A stretch of DNA of 36,090 nt from Acidobacteriaceae bacterium (GTDB lineage Bacteria > Acidobacteriota > Terriglobia > Terriglobales > Acidobacteriaceae). The notes below the pieces were generated by a model that searched no databases, was not told where the DNA came from, and was given only the letters and a program-made list of their open reading frames with translations. Positions 1-8,539 of this stretch are shown here, in pieces (the first letter of the stretch is position 1; every line of letters begins with the position of its first letter). A program made the position numbers and the translations under genes. Where the stretch lies: NCBI GenBank assembly GCA_003171315.1, contig PMYE01000035.1, forward strand, positions 1-36,090, given 5' to 3'.

Positions 1-510
1 AAATAATATACGAGTTTTCGATCTGGTCTTTTGAGCGGTTCGGAAGGGGATTGACTCCGATTGGTTTGGCTCCGATTATCGATTACTCGATTGTCATCCC
101 TTTTGCCGCATTGTCGTGTTTAGATCGATGATTAGCGCTCGTTTCGATGGCTGGAATGCGGATCGCAAAACCCTACCCAGTTTCCCAGAGCCTAGCCTCT
201 GAACGAAGCTCAACCCATGCTCAATAAGCGCTTCGGGCTTGAAATCGCCAGCAGGGACTGCGGTGAGTCGAGAGCCACAGACGGCGAATCGGCGATCGAT
301 TTCGAGAGGCGTGAACCGTCTTGTTTCTGGAGAGCGAGCCCGCAGCGGTTCTCAGTCAAGTCGCTGGAGTGCAATGATTCCCAAACACGAGCAGGTGAGA
401 TTTGGAGATGGTTCACCCGACCTCTTATTCTGAATGAGCGCGTCGAACGCCGCCGCGGTAAACTCGCGGCTCAGTCTTCAATGCGAAGAGAGTAGGACGT
501 CTCCGAACTC
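1..510. other. Left-edge region without a supported gene
   Basis: No convincing gene was found in these 510 bases. Overlapping ORFs at 217..495 and 239..433 on the plus strand have no recognisable domain and no Shine-Dalgarno sequence, and their composition looks random. The stretch may hold the promoter of the permease gene that starts at 511, but I could not pick out a clear -35/-10 pair. Confidence 0.4.
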
Positions 511-1644
511 ATGGCAAATTCATTGTCATTCACCGGGTTTGTGCTGAAGAACCTCAGGCGCCGGCGGTTGAGGACCCTGCTCACGCTGACTGGGATCGGA
601 ATGGCGGTTGGCGCGTTTGTGGGTCTGGTGGGCTTTTCGAGCGCATTCCAACAGCAGTGGACGCGGATTTACTCCAGCAGCGGCACGGACATCTCCGTGA
701 TTCAGGGCACGTTCCTGAACACGACACTGAATGAGTCGGCGATTGCAAAGCTCACGGGTCTGCCTGTTGTAGCGCAGGCCTCACCCACGATCTATAACCT
801 GATGGACCTGACCCCGGACGTGAATGCGCTGGTCTACGGCTGGAACGCCGATGCGTTTCAGCTCGATTCTCTGCAAATTCTGACGGGGCGACGATTTCGA
901 GATGGCCTGCGCGAAGTCATGCTCGGCGATCTTCTGGCTCAAGATTTGAATAAGAAACCCGGTGACACGCTTGACCTTCAAGGTACGCGATTCAAGGTGA
1001 CTGCGATCTATCACGGCGCTTCAACGCTCGAGGCGGCCGCGGTCATCATGCCGCTCGACCAACTGCAGCAGCTAAGCGGCATGGAAGGCAAGGTATCGAC
1101 GATCGATGTGCGGCTGCGCCCGGCGCCGGCCGGCGAAGCGCCGGAGAAATTCCTGAAGCGCGCGCAGGCCGAGATCCAGGACGCGCTGCCGGGGATGCGC
1201 GCGGTTCCCGCGGCCGAGCGCGCCAGAGACAATCAATTTGTGAGGCTGGCCCAGGCTTCCGCCTGGGGCACCTCTTTGCTCGCCCTGCTCATCGGCATAC
1301 TGGGAATCGCCAACACCATGGCAATGTCCGTATTCGAGCGCACGAGGGAGATCGGCATCCTGCGCGCGCTGGGTTGGAAGCGGTGGCAGGTGCTGGCGCA
1401 CATTGAGATTGAAGCTGTTTTGCTGGGCCTGGGCGGGGGATTTGTCGGTATCGCGCTAGGATGGTGTGCTCTGCGCGTGCTGGCCTCGTTGCCGCAAACT
1501 GCAAGTTTTTTTGCGGCGACCCTTCACTGGCCGCTGCTCGCCAAGGCGGTGGGAATCGCAATTCTGGCCGGGCTGGTTGCCGGAGCGCTTCCGGCGTGGC
1601 GCGCCGGGCAACTCTCGCCTGTGGATGCACTGCGGCACGATTAG
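511..1644 (+). CDS. ABC exporter permease, FtsX/MacB family (single module)
   Basis: This 377-residue inner-membrane permease has the MacB/LolC-like layout. A basic N-terminus (RRRRLRTLLTL, residues 17-27) leads into one membrane helix (about 24-45). A periplasmic core follows, then a C-terminal FtsX domain with three helices (about 253-365) containing the family signature ERTREIGILRALG and ending in PAWRAGQLSPVDALR. The family couples ATP hydrolysis to export of lipids, peptides or small molecules. It would need a separate ATPase, and the one at 3378 is the obvious partner. The glycosyltransferase ATG follows two bases after the stop, so co-transcription is likely. The start is ATG 511; only a weak AGGA element lies about 14 nt upstream. 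The substrate cannot be read from the sequence. Confidence 0.88.
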   Translation: MANSLSFTGFVLKNLRRRRLRTLLTLTGIGMAVGAFVGLVGFSSAFQQQWTRIYSSSGTDISVIQGTFLNTTLNESAIAKLTGLPVVAQASPTIYNLMDLTPDVNALVYGWNADAFQLDSLQILTGRRFRDGLREVMLGDLLAQDLNKKPGDTLDLQGTRFKVTAIYHGASTLEAAAVIMPLDQLQQLSGMEGKVSTIDVRLRPAPAGEAPEKFLKRAQAEIQDALPGMRAVPAAERARDNQFVRLAQASAWGTSLLALLIGILGIANTMAMSVFERTREIGILRALGWKRWQVLAHIEIEAVLLGLGGGFVGIALGWCALRVLASLPQTASFFAATLHWPLLAKAVGIAILAGLVAGALPAWRAGQLSPVDALRHD

Positions 1645-1646
1645 CT

Positions 1647-2915
1647 ATGGCAAGATTCGGGGCATTTTGTTTTCCCGCAACCGGCCATCTGAATCCGATG
1701 ACCGCCCTGGCGCGTTCCCTGGAAATGAGAGGCCATGAAGTGATCCTCTTCGGCATTGCCGACACCGAGGCGCGTGTGCAAGCCGCAGGCATCAAGTTTC
1801 ATCGGATCGGCGCTGACGAATATCCGCTCGGTTCCCTGGGGAAGTTGGACGAGCGAATGGCCCGGCTTAAGGGGGTTGCGGCGCTTCGATTCACGTTGCA
1901 GTGGGTGAGGAATTTGGCGGGGATGGTTCTGCGCGACGGGCCGCGGGCGGTGCGGGCGGCCGGCATCGATTCGCTGCTCGTGGATGAGGCAGACTTTGCA
2001 GGCAATGTGGCAGATTACCTGGGCCTGCCATGGATCTCGATTGCCTTGCTGCCTCCCTTCATTCATGACGACCGGTTTCCGCCTTTCTGGTTCGGGTGGG
2101 CGGCGGGAAAGGATCCGCTCCGCCGTCTGCGGAACCGTCTTGCAATTCGATTGCTTTTGCGGATGGCGTCCCCCATCTTCAGGGATATAAACCAGCAGCG
2201 CCGGGCGTGGGGATTGAAGCCCCACCTGAACCCCGAGGACGCACTCTCGCCTCTGGCGCAAATCACCCAGCTACCGGAAGCATTCGAGTTCCCAATCCAA
2301 GGCAAAATGCCAGTAGGGCTCCACTACACGGGGCCGTTCGTACACGCGCAACAGCGTCCGGCAATTAAGTTTCCCTGGGAGCGCCTCGATGGACGCCCGC
2401 TCATTTACGCATCGCTTGGGACCTTTCAGAACGGCTTAGAAGCCATCTTCAGAACCATCGCGGATGCCTGCGCGGGGCTCGACGCCCAATTATTGATTTC
2501 GCTGGGCGGCGGACTCGATCCGGCAAAGATGGGCGAACTGGCCGGCTCCCCCCTGGTCGTGAGGTATGCGCCCCAATTGGAAATTCTGCAGCGGGCCGCA
2601 CTGGTGATCACGCATGCCGGGGTCAACACGGTGCTGGAATCGCTGTCCGAGGGAGTTCCGCTCGTGGCCGTGCCTCTCGGCAACGATCAACCCGGGGTGG
2701 CGGCCCGGCTCAAGGCGCGGGGGGCAGGGATAGTGGTTTCACGGCATCGGCTCAACCCGGCACGGCTTCGCAAAGCCGTCACGCTCGTCCTTCAAGAGCG
2801 CCGATATCGAGAGGCGGCTCGAGACTTGCAACGAGTCATCCGTCAGATGGACGGACCCGGTCGCGCGGCGGAACTCATCGAACAGGTCCTGAAGCTCCGT
2901 CCGGCTTCGTCCTGA
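1647..2915 (+). CDS. MGT/UGT-like glycosyltransferase (GT1 type)
   Basis: This 422-residue enzyme should transfer a sugar from a nucleotide donor to a lipophilic acceptor. The N-terminus reads MARFGAFCFPATGHLNPM, where the GHLNP turn is typical of macrolide/zeaxanthin-type GT-B enzymes. The C-terminal donor-binding motif is clear: HAGVNTVLESLSEGVPLVAVP begins at His323 and is followed by NDQPGVAARLKARGAG. Length is normal for the family (about 400-430). I chose ATG 1647 because it follows the permease stop by two bases and starts directly at the first beta strand; the longer reading frame from 1461 overlaps the permease and adds no domain. Its place between exporter subunits suggests the exported product is glycosylated. 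The acceptor is unknown. Confidence 0.85.
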   Translation: MARFGAFCFPATGHLNPMTALARSLEMRGHEVILFGIADTEARVQAAGIKFHRIGADEYPLGSLGKLDERMARLKGVAALRFTLQWVRNLAGMVLRDGPRAVRAAGIDSLLVDEADFAGNVADYLGLPWISIALLPPFIHDDRFPPFWFGWAAGKDPLRRLRNRLAIRLLLRMASPIFRDINQQRRAWGLKPHLNPEDALSPLAQITQLPEAFEFPIQGKMPVGLHYTGPFVHAQQRPAIKFPWERLDGRPLIYASLGTFQNGLEAIFRTIADACAGLDAQLLISLGGGLDPAKMGELAGSPLVVRYAPQLEILQRAALVITHAGVNTVLESLSEGVPLVAVPLGNDQPGVAARLKARGAGIVVSRHRLNPARLRKAVTLVLQERRYREAARDLQRVIRQMDGPGRAAELIEQVLKLRPASS

Positions 2916-3153
2916 ATCTGCTGTTGCGCGCCGTCCGGGCGGCTGTCTAAATGACTCTGCTGAAGGCCCTTTTCAAGCCGATGGCGTTAGACAGACGGAT
3001 TACCTGCCCAAAGAGCGGGCGCGTGACGCAGCGAGCCGTTCAGGTTTAAGGTAATCTCGAGAACAAACTTTTCGATGGACACGGCCCTTTCTGCCGGATA
3101 CACTCACATTCGACTCCCAAGCAAGCGATCCTGTCAGGGCGAACTTCCATCGC

Positions 3154-3381
3154 ATGGCGTCTCAACGGTCGTTCACAGTATTGGTCTCGAATCAGGTCGG
3201 CCGTAGGCGCCTCAGGACTCTGACGAGGCTCTGCGGGGCGAGGATTGCTGCCGGCCCATTCGCGGTCCGGCTCGGCATTTCCCCAGCATTTGAACGCATT
3301 GGCGTGACGGCAGGAGGTTGCGCCGGTACGCTCCCGGGCCGGCGTGTCGCGGCTTTACCCGGTGGAGGGGCCGCGGGATGA
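3154..3381 (+). pseudogene. Internally deleted FtsX permease (N-terminus joined to C-terminal tail)
   Basis: This 75-codon ORF starts like the intact permease at 511. MAS..SFT..V aligns with MAN..SFT..V, and GRRRLRTLTRL with RRRRLRTLLTL, followed by a matching A..F...LG.S.AF stretch up to about residue 47. The last 20 residues (AGTLPGRRVAALPGGG) resemble the end of an FtsX protein (AGALPAWRAGQLSPVDALR). About 300 residues, comprising the periplasmic core and most FtsX helices, are missing. The ORF is best read as a second permease gene that lost about 1 kb internally. Its stop overlaps the ATPase start as ATGA, so its translation may still drive the ATPase. It cannot act as a transporter by itself. 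Confidence 0.6.
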
Positions 3382-4043
3382 CTGGCCCGATTCTCGAAGC
3401 ACGGAACCTGCACAAGAGCTATGACGAAGGACGCATCGGGGCGCTGCGTGGTGTCGATCTCTCGATCCAGGCTGGCGAGTTTGTGGCCGTCAGCGGGCAT
3501 AGCGGCAGCGGCAAGTCGACCCTTCTTCATTTGCTCGGGGGGCTCGATACCCCAAGCAGCGGGAGCGTCCTGTTCCGGGGCGCGCCGCTGGGCTCTTCTA
3601 TCGATTTCGATACCTATCGCTGCGATTTCGTCGGATTCATTTTTCAGGCTTTCTACCTGCTCCCCACCTTGCGTGCGATTGAAAACGTTCAAGCTCCCAT
3701 GCTTGCGTCGCGGAACCGCCGCGGCAACCGGGGGCAACGCGCCGAGGCGCTGCTGCGGGAAATGGGCCTGGAGCATCGCATGGACCAGCATCCCCACAAA
3801 CTCTCCGCGGGAGAGCGGCAGCGCGTAGCGATTGCCAGGGCGTTGGCCAATCGACCGGAGATTCTGTTGGCCGATGAACCCACGGGGAATCTCGACAGTG
3901 CAAACTCCGCGCGCATTCTGGAGATCTTGACCGGAATTCAGAAGAAGCACGGCATGACGCTGATCGTGGTCACGCATGAGGATGAAATTGCGCGCGCGGC
4001 GCCGCGCCACATCCGCATCCACGATGGAAGGATCGCGTCATGA
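3378..4043 (+). CDS. ABC transporter ATP-binding protein (MacB/LolD type)
   Basis: This 221-residue cytoplasmic ATPase belongs to the LolD/MacB/FtsE group. Motifs in order are Walker A GHSGSGKST (residues 40-48), the Q-loop in GFIFQAFYLLPTL, the signature LSAGERQRVAIARAL (LSAGE instead of the usual LSGGQ), Walker B with D-loop in ILLADEPTGNLDS, and the switch histidine in VVTHEDE. Start ATG 3378 has a GGAGG element about 11 nt upstream and begins just before the first conserved strand; a start at 3318 would add 20 residues with no homology. The start overlaps the permease remnant and the stop overlaps the next gene, both as ATGA. It presumably energises the permease encoded at 511. Confidence 0.9.
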   Translation: MTGPILEARNLHKSYDEGRIGALRGVDLSIQAGEFVAVSGHSGSGKSTLLHLLGGLDTPSSGSVLFRGAPLGSSIDFDTYRCDFVGFIFQAFYLLPTLRAIENVQAPMLASRNRRGNRGQRAEALLREMGLEHRMDQHPHKLSAGERQRVAIARALANRPEILLADEPTGNLDSANSARILEILTGIQKKHGMTLIVVTHEDEIARAAPRHIRIHDGRIAS

Positions 4044-4399
4044 GGCTGGCCTGCGTTTTGCCCCTAGCGGCACTGTTGATCGCCACCACGGCGCACGCGA
4101 CGGATGTGCAGGCAGTCCTCACGCCACTGCGGAATCACATTGAGGCTTCGGACTATCGTGCCAACGGGCAACTTGTCCGGGTAGACGCCAACGGGAATCG
4201 CATCAGCTATGCACTCAGCGTGAAGGGGCTCTGGTTTGCAGGCGCTTTGCACATGCTGGTGGACATCGTCCCTCCCAGGGGCGCTGCAGCGTCAGCGCGG
4301 CAGGACGAGTGTGTCCGCATCCGGGGCAGCGCCAAAGCCCATCTCGGCGCCGGGGATTTCGGATCTGAGCAGATCGCCAATTTCGAGGATCGTCCATGA
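4040..4399 (+). CDS. Shortened exported protein, possibly LolA/outer-membrane lipoprotein-sorting-like
   Basis: This 119-residue protein has a clear signal peptide (MRLACVLPLAALLIATTAHA, cleavage after about residue 20) and so should reach the periplasm. The mature part (DYRANGQLVRVDANGNRISYALSVKGLWF) resembles the beginning of the outer-membrane lipoprotein-sorting proteins that accompany MacB-like exporters. Those proteins are normally about 200-250 residues. Here the match ends near residue 90 (DECVRI) and a short tail with no visible homology follows, so an internal or C-terminal deletion is likely. It overlaps the ATPase stop and the hydrolase start by ATGA, so it may still be translated. 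The family assignment is from memory of related sequences and is tentative. Confidence 0.5.
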   Translation: MRLACVLPLAALLIATTAHATDVQAVLTPLRNHIEASDYRANGQLVRVDANGNRISYALSVKGLWFAGALHMLVDIVPPRGAAASARQDECVRIRGSAKAHLGAGDFGSEQIANFEDRP

Positions 4400-5424
4400 G
4401 CCTTTCACTTGTGATTTTGTCTTGCATCGCAGCGATCCTTGCCGCGGGTTTTCTCTATCAGTGCCTTGGTACCCGGCGCGACAGGCTGCGATACACCGGC
4501 CCGGGCCGCTGGGTAGAAATTGGGCGCGGGCAAAAGCTCTACGTGGTGGAAAAGGGATCGGGCGGGCCGGCCGTGCTCTTCGAGGCCGGTATTGCGGCCA
4601 CCAACCTGAATTGGCATCACATCCAGGAGAAGGTTTCTTGTTTTACCGCAACCGCATCGTACGATCGCAGTGGCCTTGGCTGGAGCAGTCCATGCCGGAG
4701 TCAGCGCACGCCTGGAAACATCTCAACCGAACTGCACACGATGCTGGAAATGGCGAGCATTAAGCCGCCGTACATCCTTGTGGGACATTCCTTTGGCGGA
4801 TTGGTCATGCGCCGCTACGCAGCCATATATCCCGAAGATGTCGCCGGCGTTGTACTGGTGGATCCGATGCGGTGCGAGGAATGGCCCCCGCTCAAACCTG
4901 AAAAACAATCCATGATCGAGCGCGTTAAGAGGCTTTCCGGTTACGCGATTCCGATTGCCCATTTTGGTTTGGCCCGGCTCGCCGTGACATCTCTGCTATG
5001 CCGTTCGGGAAGGCTGTCGGGACATCTCGCGGACGCGGGGGGAGTGGGCGGGCGCCATGTTCTCAAGCGGGTTACAGAAGAAGTAGGCAAGATGCCCAGG
5101 GAGGTGTGGCCTGTGGTTGCCGCACACTGGTCGCGACCAGGCTACTATGCCGGAATGCAACGCCATGTCGCGGCAGTCCCCGACACCGTGCGCGAAATGC
5201 AGCACGCCGATCCCATTCTCGATATTCCGGTCGTGGTGCTGACCCCCGGGAAGTCGACGCCCCTGTCCAACCAGTGCCTCAGAAAAATTGGGAACAATGT
5301 GCGGCAGGTGATTGCGGTGGAAAGCGCGCACTGGATCCATCTCGATGAGCCGGAACTGGTGATCGACTACATTCGTGAGATGGTGACCGCCGCAGCGCCT
5401 GCAGCGGTCCCGGCGATGGCCTGA
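4396..5424 (+). CDS. Membrane-anchored alpha/beta-hydrolase
   Basis: This 342-residue hydrolase has one N-terminal membrane helix (about residues 4-20), so the catalytic domain is probably anchored in the inner membrane. The nucleophile elbow GHSFGG places the catalytic serine at 132. The oxyanion-hole region follows FEAGI near residue 64. A histidine in the late SAHWIHLDEPE motif is the likely catalytic base. It is an esterase, lipase or peptidase-like enzyme; the sequence does not reveal the substrate. ATG 4396 overlaps the stop of the previous gene as ATGA, making it the last gene of a translationally coupled series. In this setting it could hydrolyse or trans-esterify the exported acyl product, which is inference. 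Confidence 0.85.
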   Translation: MSLSLVILSCIAAILAAGFLYQCLGTRRDRLRYTGPGRWVEIGRGQKLYVVEKGSGGPAVLFEAGIAATNLNWHHIQEKVSCFTATASYDRSGLGWSSPCRSQRTPGNISTELHTMLEMASIKPPYILVGHSFGGLVMRRYAAIYPEDVAGVVLVDPMRCEEWPPLKPEKQSMIERVKRLSGYAIPIAHFGLARLAVTSLLCRSGRLSGHLADAGGVGGRHVLKRVTEEVGKMPREVWPVVAAHWSRPGYYAGMQRHVAAVPDTVREMQHADPILDIPVVVLTPGKSTPLSNQCLRKIGNNVRQVIAVESAHWIHLDEPELVIDYIREMVTAAAPAAVPAMA

Positions 5425-5477
5425 CTCCGGCCGCCTGCGAACTAACCAATCGTCCGGCGCAGCGCGCACCAGTGGCT

Positions 5478-7079
5478 TCACTCCATCAACGGCGCGAATC
5501 GCTCCTGGAGCACGCGCCGTAGAAACTTGCCGGCGTGGTTCTGCGGCAGATCGCCCGAGTCGAGAATCCAGATGCGCCGTGGCGCCTTGTACGCAGCGAG
5601 ATTGCCGCGGCACCAATTCAGCAGTTCGCCTTCGGTTGCTGAGGAACCCGCATGCAATTCAACCGCGGCCACGGGAACCTCTCCCTTTTCGCGATGCGGC
5701 AGGCCGAACGCGACGGCACGGGCCACGGCAGGATGGGCCAGAATCGCCTCTTCCAGCTCGCGCACGTAGACTGAGTAGCCCCCCGACTTGATTACATCTT
5801 TCGCGCGCCCCACCAGCCGGATAAACCCCAGGCGATTGCGCACAGCCAGGTCGCCCGTACGCAACCAGCCGTCGCCAGTCAAAATCCTCTGGGCATCTCC
5901 TTCGTCTTTCCAATAATGCGGGGTCAGCCCGCGGCGACGAATCTGGCACTCGCCGGCTACGCCCGCAGGCACGCTGCGCCCGTTCTCATCGACAACACGA
6001 ATGCGATATGGCGGAACGGGAATGCAAAGGTTCCCGCTCCCGGGCAGCAGCGGCAACTCAACGCCCATCATAGCCAGGCCGCCCAGTTCCACCATGCCAT
6101 AGCCATTCAGAAGAACAGGGGGAACACGCAAACCACCCGGCAGCCGGAACAGGGCTCCGAAACGCCGCAGCCGCTGCCACACCTCCGAGGGAAGATGGTC
6201 GCTGGCCGAGAGCCACACCCGCACGCTTGCCAGACGGGCAGGTGCGGGATTGGCATTCATGAGCCGCGCAAACATCGCGGGTACGCCGACAAAGGCGGTA
6301 ATGCGAAAGCGCTCGGCAAGATCCAGCGCAGCTTCTACATCAAAGCGGTCCAGAAAGCAGCCGCGGATGCCGGCCATCAGACCATAGAGAGCAATACTCA
6401 CGGCCATGATGTGCGACCAGGGCAGCGCCACCAGCGCCAGGTCCCGCGGTCCCAGAAATACTCCCGAGAGCACCGTCGACGCGCGCGCCCCCAGCAGTGC
6501 GTTGCTCGATAAGGCTGCGCCCTTGGGGAATCCGCTGGTGCCGGAGGTGTGAAAGATGGCAACCGTCGCGGCCGGATCGATCGTTGCCGGCGGGAACTTC
6601 TCATGAACCTCAGAAACGCGCTGGAAGAGCTCGAGCGTCTCCTTCTCATTGTCGGCTTGTATCCAGGTGCGCACATTCAGAGCCTCGCGGCTTCCGATGC
6701 TGCGTTCGAATACCGTTCTGTCTGTAACCAGAATCTCCGTTCCGCTATCGGCCAGAATCCGGCGCACCTCGACAAGGGAGAGCATCGGATTGAGTGGCAC
6801 CGCAATGCCTCCGGCGCGGATAATGGCCAGAAACCAATGAAAGCATCTCCGGTCATTGGTGCGATAAATCGCTACCGGCTGGCCCGGGCGAAGCGCGACG
6901 GTCCGCCGCAGAAACGCATCGATCGAGCAGATTTTTGCGTGGAGATCGGCAAGGTGAAACGGCCCGGCGTCATCGACATGAACTTCGCAATTTCCCTTCC
7001 GCCGAACCAGTTCATCCACAAGGTTAGCCACCGTGACGCCGCGGTCGCGCGCGAGTTGATAGCGGAGGAGAATGCTCAT
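5478..7079 (-). CDS. Acyl-CoA synthetase / AMP-dependent acyl ligase
   Basis: This 533-residue ANL-superfamily enzyme activates a carboxylic acid as acyl-AMP and passes it to a thiol (CoA or a carrier protein). Visible motifs are the phosphate loop FHTSGTSGFPKG (about 176-187), the adenine-site motif GYGMVE (usual form GYGxTE, with Thr replaced by Val here), the hinge motif TGDL followed by GRAKDVIKSGGYSVYVRELEE, and the catalytic lysine in NHAGKFLRR near residue 518. Length is normal. It overlaps the upstream reductase gene by ATGA, so the two form an operon. Together they could activate an acid and reduce it to an aldehyde or alcohol, like a split carboxylic acid reductase, but no carrier protein is visible in the window. 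Confidence 0.9.
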   Translation of the reverse strand: MSILLRYQLARDRGVTVANLVDELVRRKGNCEVHVDDAGPFHLADLHAKICSIDAFLRRTVALRPGQPVAIYRTNDRRCFHWFLAIIRAGGIAVPLNPMLSLVEVRRILADSGTEILVTDRTVFERSIGSREALNVRTWIQADNEKETLELFQRVSEVHEKFPPATIDPAATVAIFHTSGTSGFPKGAALSSNALLGARASTVLSGVFLGPRDLALVALPWSHIMAVSIALYGLMAGIRGCFLDRFDVEAALDLAERFRITAFVGVPAMFARLMNANPAPARLASVRVWLSASDHLPSEVWQRLRRFGALFRLPGGLRVPPVLLNGYGMVELGGLAMMGVELPLLPGSGNLCIPVPPYRIRVVDENGRSVPAGVAGECQIRRRGLTPHYWKDEGDAQRILTGDGWLRTGDLAVRNRLGFIRLVGRAKDVIKSGGYSVYVRELEEAILAHPAVARAVAFGLPHREKGEVPVAAVELHAGSSATEGELLNWCRGNLAAYKAPRRIWILDSGDLPQNHAGKFLRRVLQERFAPLME

Positions 7080-8182
7080 AGCGCAGAAACGGGTTTGCGG
7101 CCCCAGTCGCTGGCCACACAGTAATGGAAAAGCCGGTCGAGATAATCGAGTACAGGCGGAGGGCTTACTCCGGCGGGTTTCAAAAGACGTTCGGCATTGC
7201 TGGTGTCAAACTGCATGCGCATGGTGAAGTAGTCCCGGTAGGCCCGGCCATCGCGCAACACACGGCGCTTACGCCCCCATAAAGTGGCAAACAGAAGGGG
7301 CCGCAGCACGGCGAAGAAGAATTTCGGATCGACATAACGCGGCTCAAGTCCATTGAAGTACTGCATGGCTCGATGAGCAACCTTGTCGATGGTTGCGCTG
7401 CCGCGGGGTCCGGCGCAGAGGTGCACGGTCGAACTCAATGCGTCCTCGTCAAAGAGCAGCCCGGCGACAGTTTTGGCGACAAAATCGACCGGCACGATGT
7501 CCAAAACCGCATCGGGATAGCCGGGCACGGTTCGCCAAAGCCGCCGCGCGTAGATCTTGAGCGGCCAATACATCATCTTGAAGCTGGAGGTGACGCCGGT
7601 GCGCGAATCTCCCACGATGATACTGGGGCGCAGAATCACGCCGGGGATAGAGCCAAGACGCGAACGCACCAGGGCTTCCGCCTCGGCTTTGGTTTGTTCA
7701 TAGGTATTGCGATAGGTTTGGCCGACGTTCAGCTCGTCCTCGCGCACCAGGTCCGAACGCTCGCCGGCAACGTAGGCAGTACCCACATAGGCGAAGCTTC
7801 GAAGTTGGCGCGCGCCGCCCGCAAAATCGAGAATATGCCGGGTACCCTCCACGTTGATGCTGCGTGCCTCGTCGAGCGAGTGATCGAACCGCACCGTGGC
7901 GGCGGAGTGGACCACGCGGGTGGTTTCCGCCTGGAGGCGGCGGTAGCGCTCTGTCTCTAGCCCGCAGCCAGGCTGGCTCACGTCTCCAGACAAAACGTGA
8001 ACGCGCGAGCGGTCCGCGGAAGGGATAAAGGAATCGGCGCGCTGTCGGCCCGATTGTCCCCCTCGATCGCGGATGAGGAGCGCCAGTGTTGCATTTGGCC
8101 GCTGCTCCAGTAGTTCGCGTACCAATTGCATTCCGAGGAAGCCGGTGGCGCCAGTGACCAGGATGTGTTCTTCGCTGTTCAT
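7076..8182 (-). CDS. NAD(P)-dependent thioester/fatty-acyl reductase-like extended SDR
   Basis: This 368-residue protein carries the Rossmann motif GATGFLG (residues 11-17) right after the chosen start. The active-site YEQTK lysine motif follows, along with a region typical of the NAD_binding_4/'male sterility' group: HSAATVRFDHSLDEARSINVEGT and later VPVDFVAKTVAGLL. Such domains reduce acyl thioesters or act on sugar/steroid-like substrates. I chose ATG 8182 because the fold begins at once; an in-frame ATG at 8269 would add 29 residues with no recognisable feature, and neither start has a strong Shine-Dalgarno. The gene is coupled to the acyl ligase by a 4-bp overlap, which favours a reductase acting on the ligase product. 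Confidence 0.8.
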   Translation of the reverse strand: MNSEEHILVTGATGFLGMQLVRELLEQRPNATLALLIRDRGGQSGRQRADSFIPSADRSRVHVLSGDVSQPGCGLETERYRRLQAETTRVVHSAATVRFDHSLDEARSINVEGTRHILDFAGGARQLRSFAYVGTAYVAGERSDLVREDELNVGQTYRNTYEQTKAEAEALVRSRLGSIPGVILRPSIIVGDSRTGVTSSFKMMYWPLKIYARRLWRTVPGYPDAVLDIVPVDFVAKTVAGLLFDEDALSSTVHLCAGPRGSATIDKVAHRAMQYFNGLEPRYVDPKFFFAVLRPLLFATLWGRKRRVLRDGRAYRDYFTMRMQFDTSNAERLLKPAGVSPPPVLDYLDRLFHYCVASDWGRKPVSAL

Positions 8183-8539
8183 TTCGAAAGCGGCCTCTGC
8201 CCCCAGGCCACACGCTACCGGTGAAAGACGACCGGCGGAAGCCGCTGAGGCGGGTAGGTCTCGCGTCATTATAGCCCGTGTGCCGCGGCGATCTGGCTGG
8301 TTGTAGTCAGTCCGCGTTGAGTCCGTCTCGCCCAGCCGCGCCGTGGCGTCGCGGAGATTTTCCAGTCAGCGTAACTCTCCTTCTGCTCGATGGCGGCGTT
8401 ATGGGTTTTCTTCTCTGTTTCCGGCCCCAGAACTTCCTTTGGCCCCAAAACCTCACCGCCGCCAATCCCAAAGGCAGGCCGTCCGGTGGGCCCGCTCCTG
8501 CATGGCATGCACACCACGCCCGGTGCAGCACCCGTCGCC
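8183..8539. other. Intergenic stretch before the DnaE2 remnant
   Basis: No gene is supported here. The first 87 bases could belong to the reductase if it starts at 8269. GGCCCCA occurs twice (8423 and 8441) within a short imperfect direct repeat. The ORFs crossing this region lack domains. Confidence 0.35.

Noticed and set aside
217-495. ORF before the first permease
   Set aside because: No ribosome site, no domain, competing frames equally open.
2925-2955. GC-rich inverted repeat after the glycosyltransferase gene (GCCGT..GCGGC)
   Set aside because: Short, imperfect stem with no T-run; not a convincing terminator.
8423-8455. Repeated GGCCCCA in the intergenic region
   Set aside because: Only two copies with loose similarity; no regular spacing or array.
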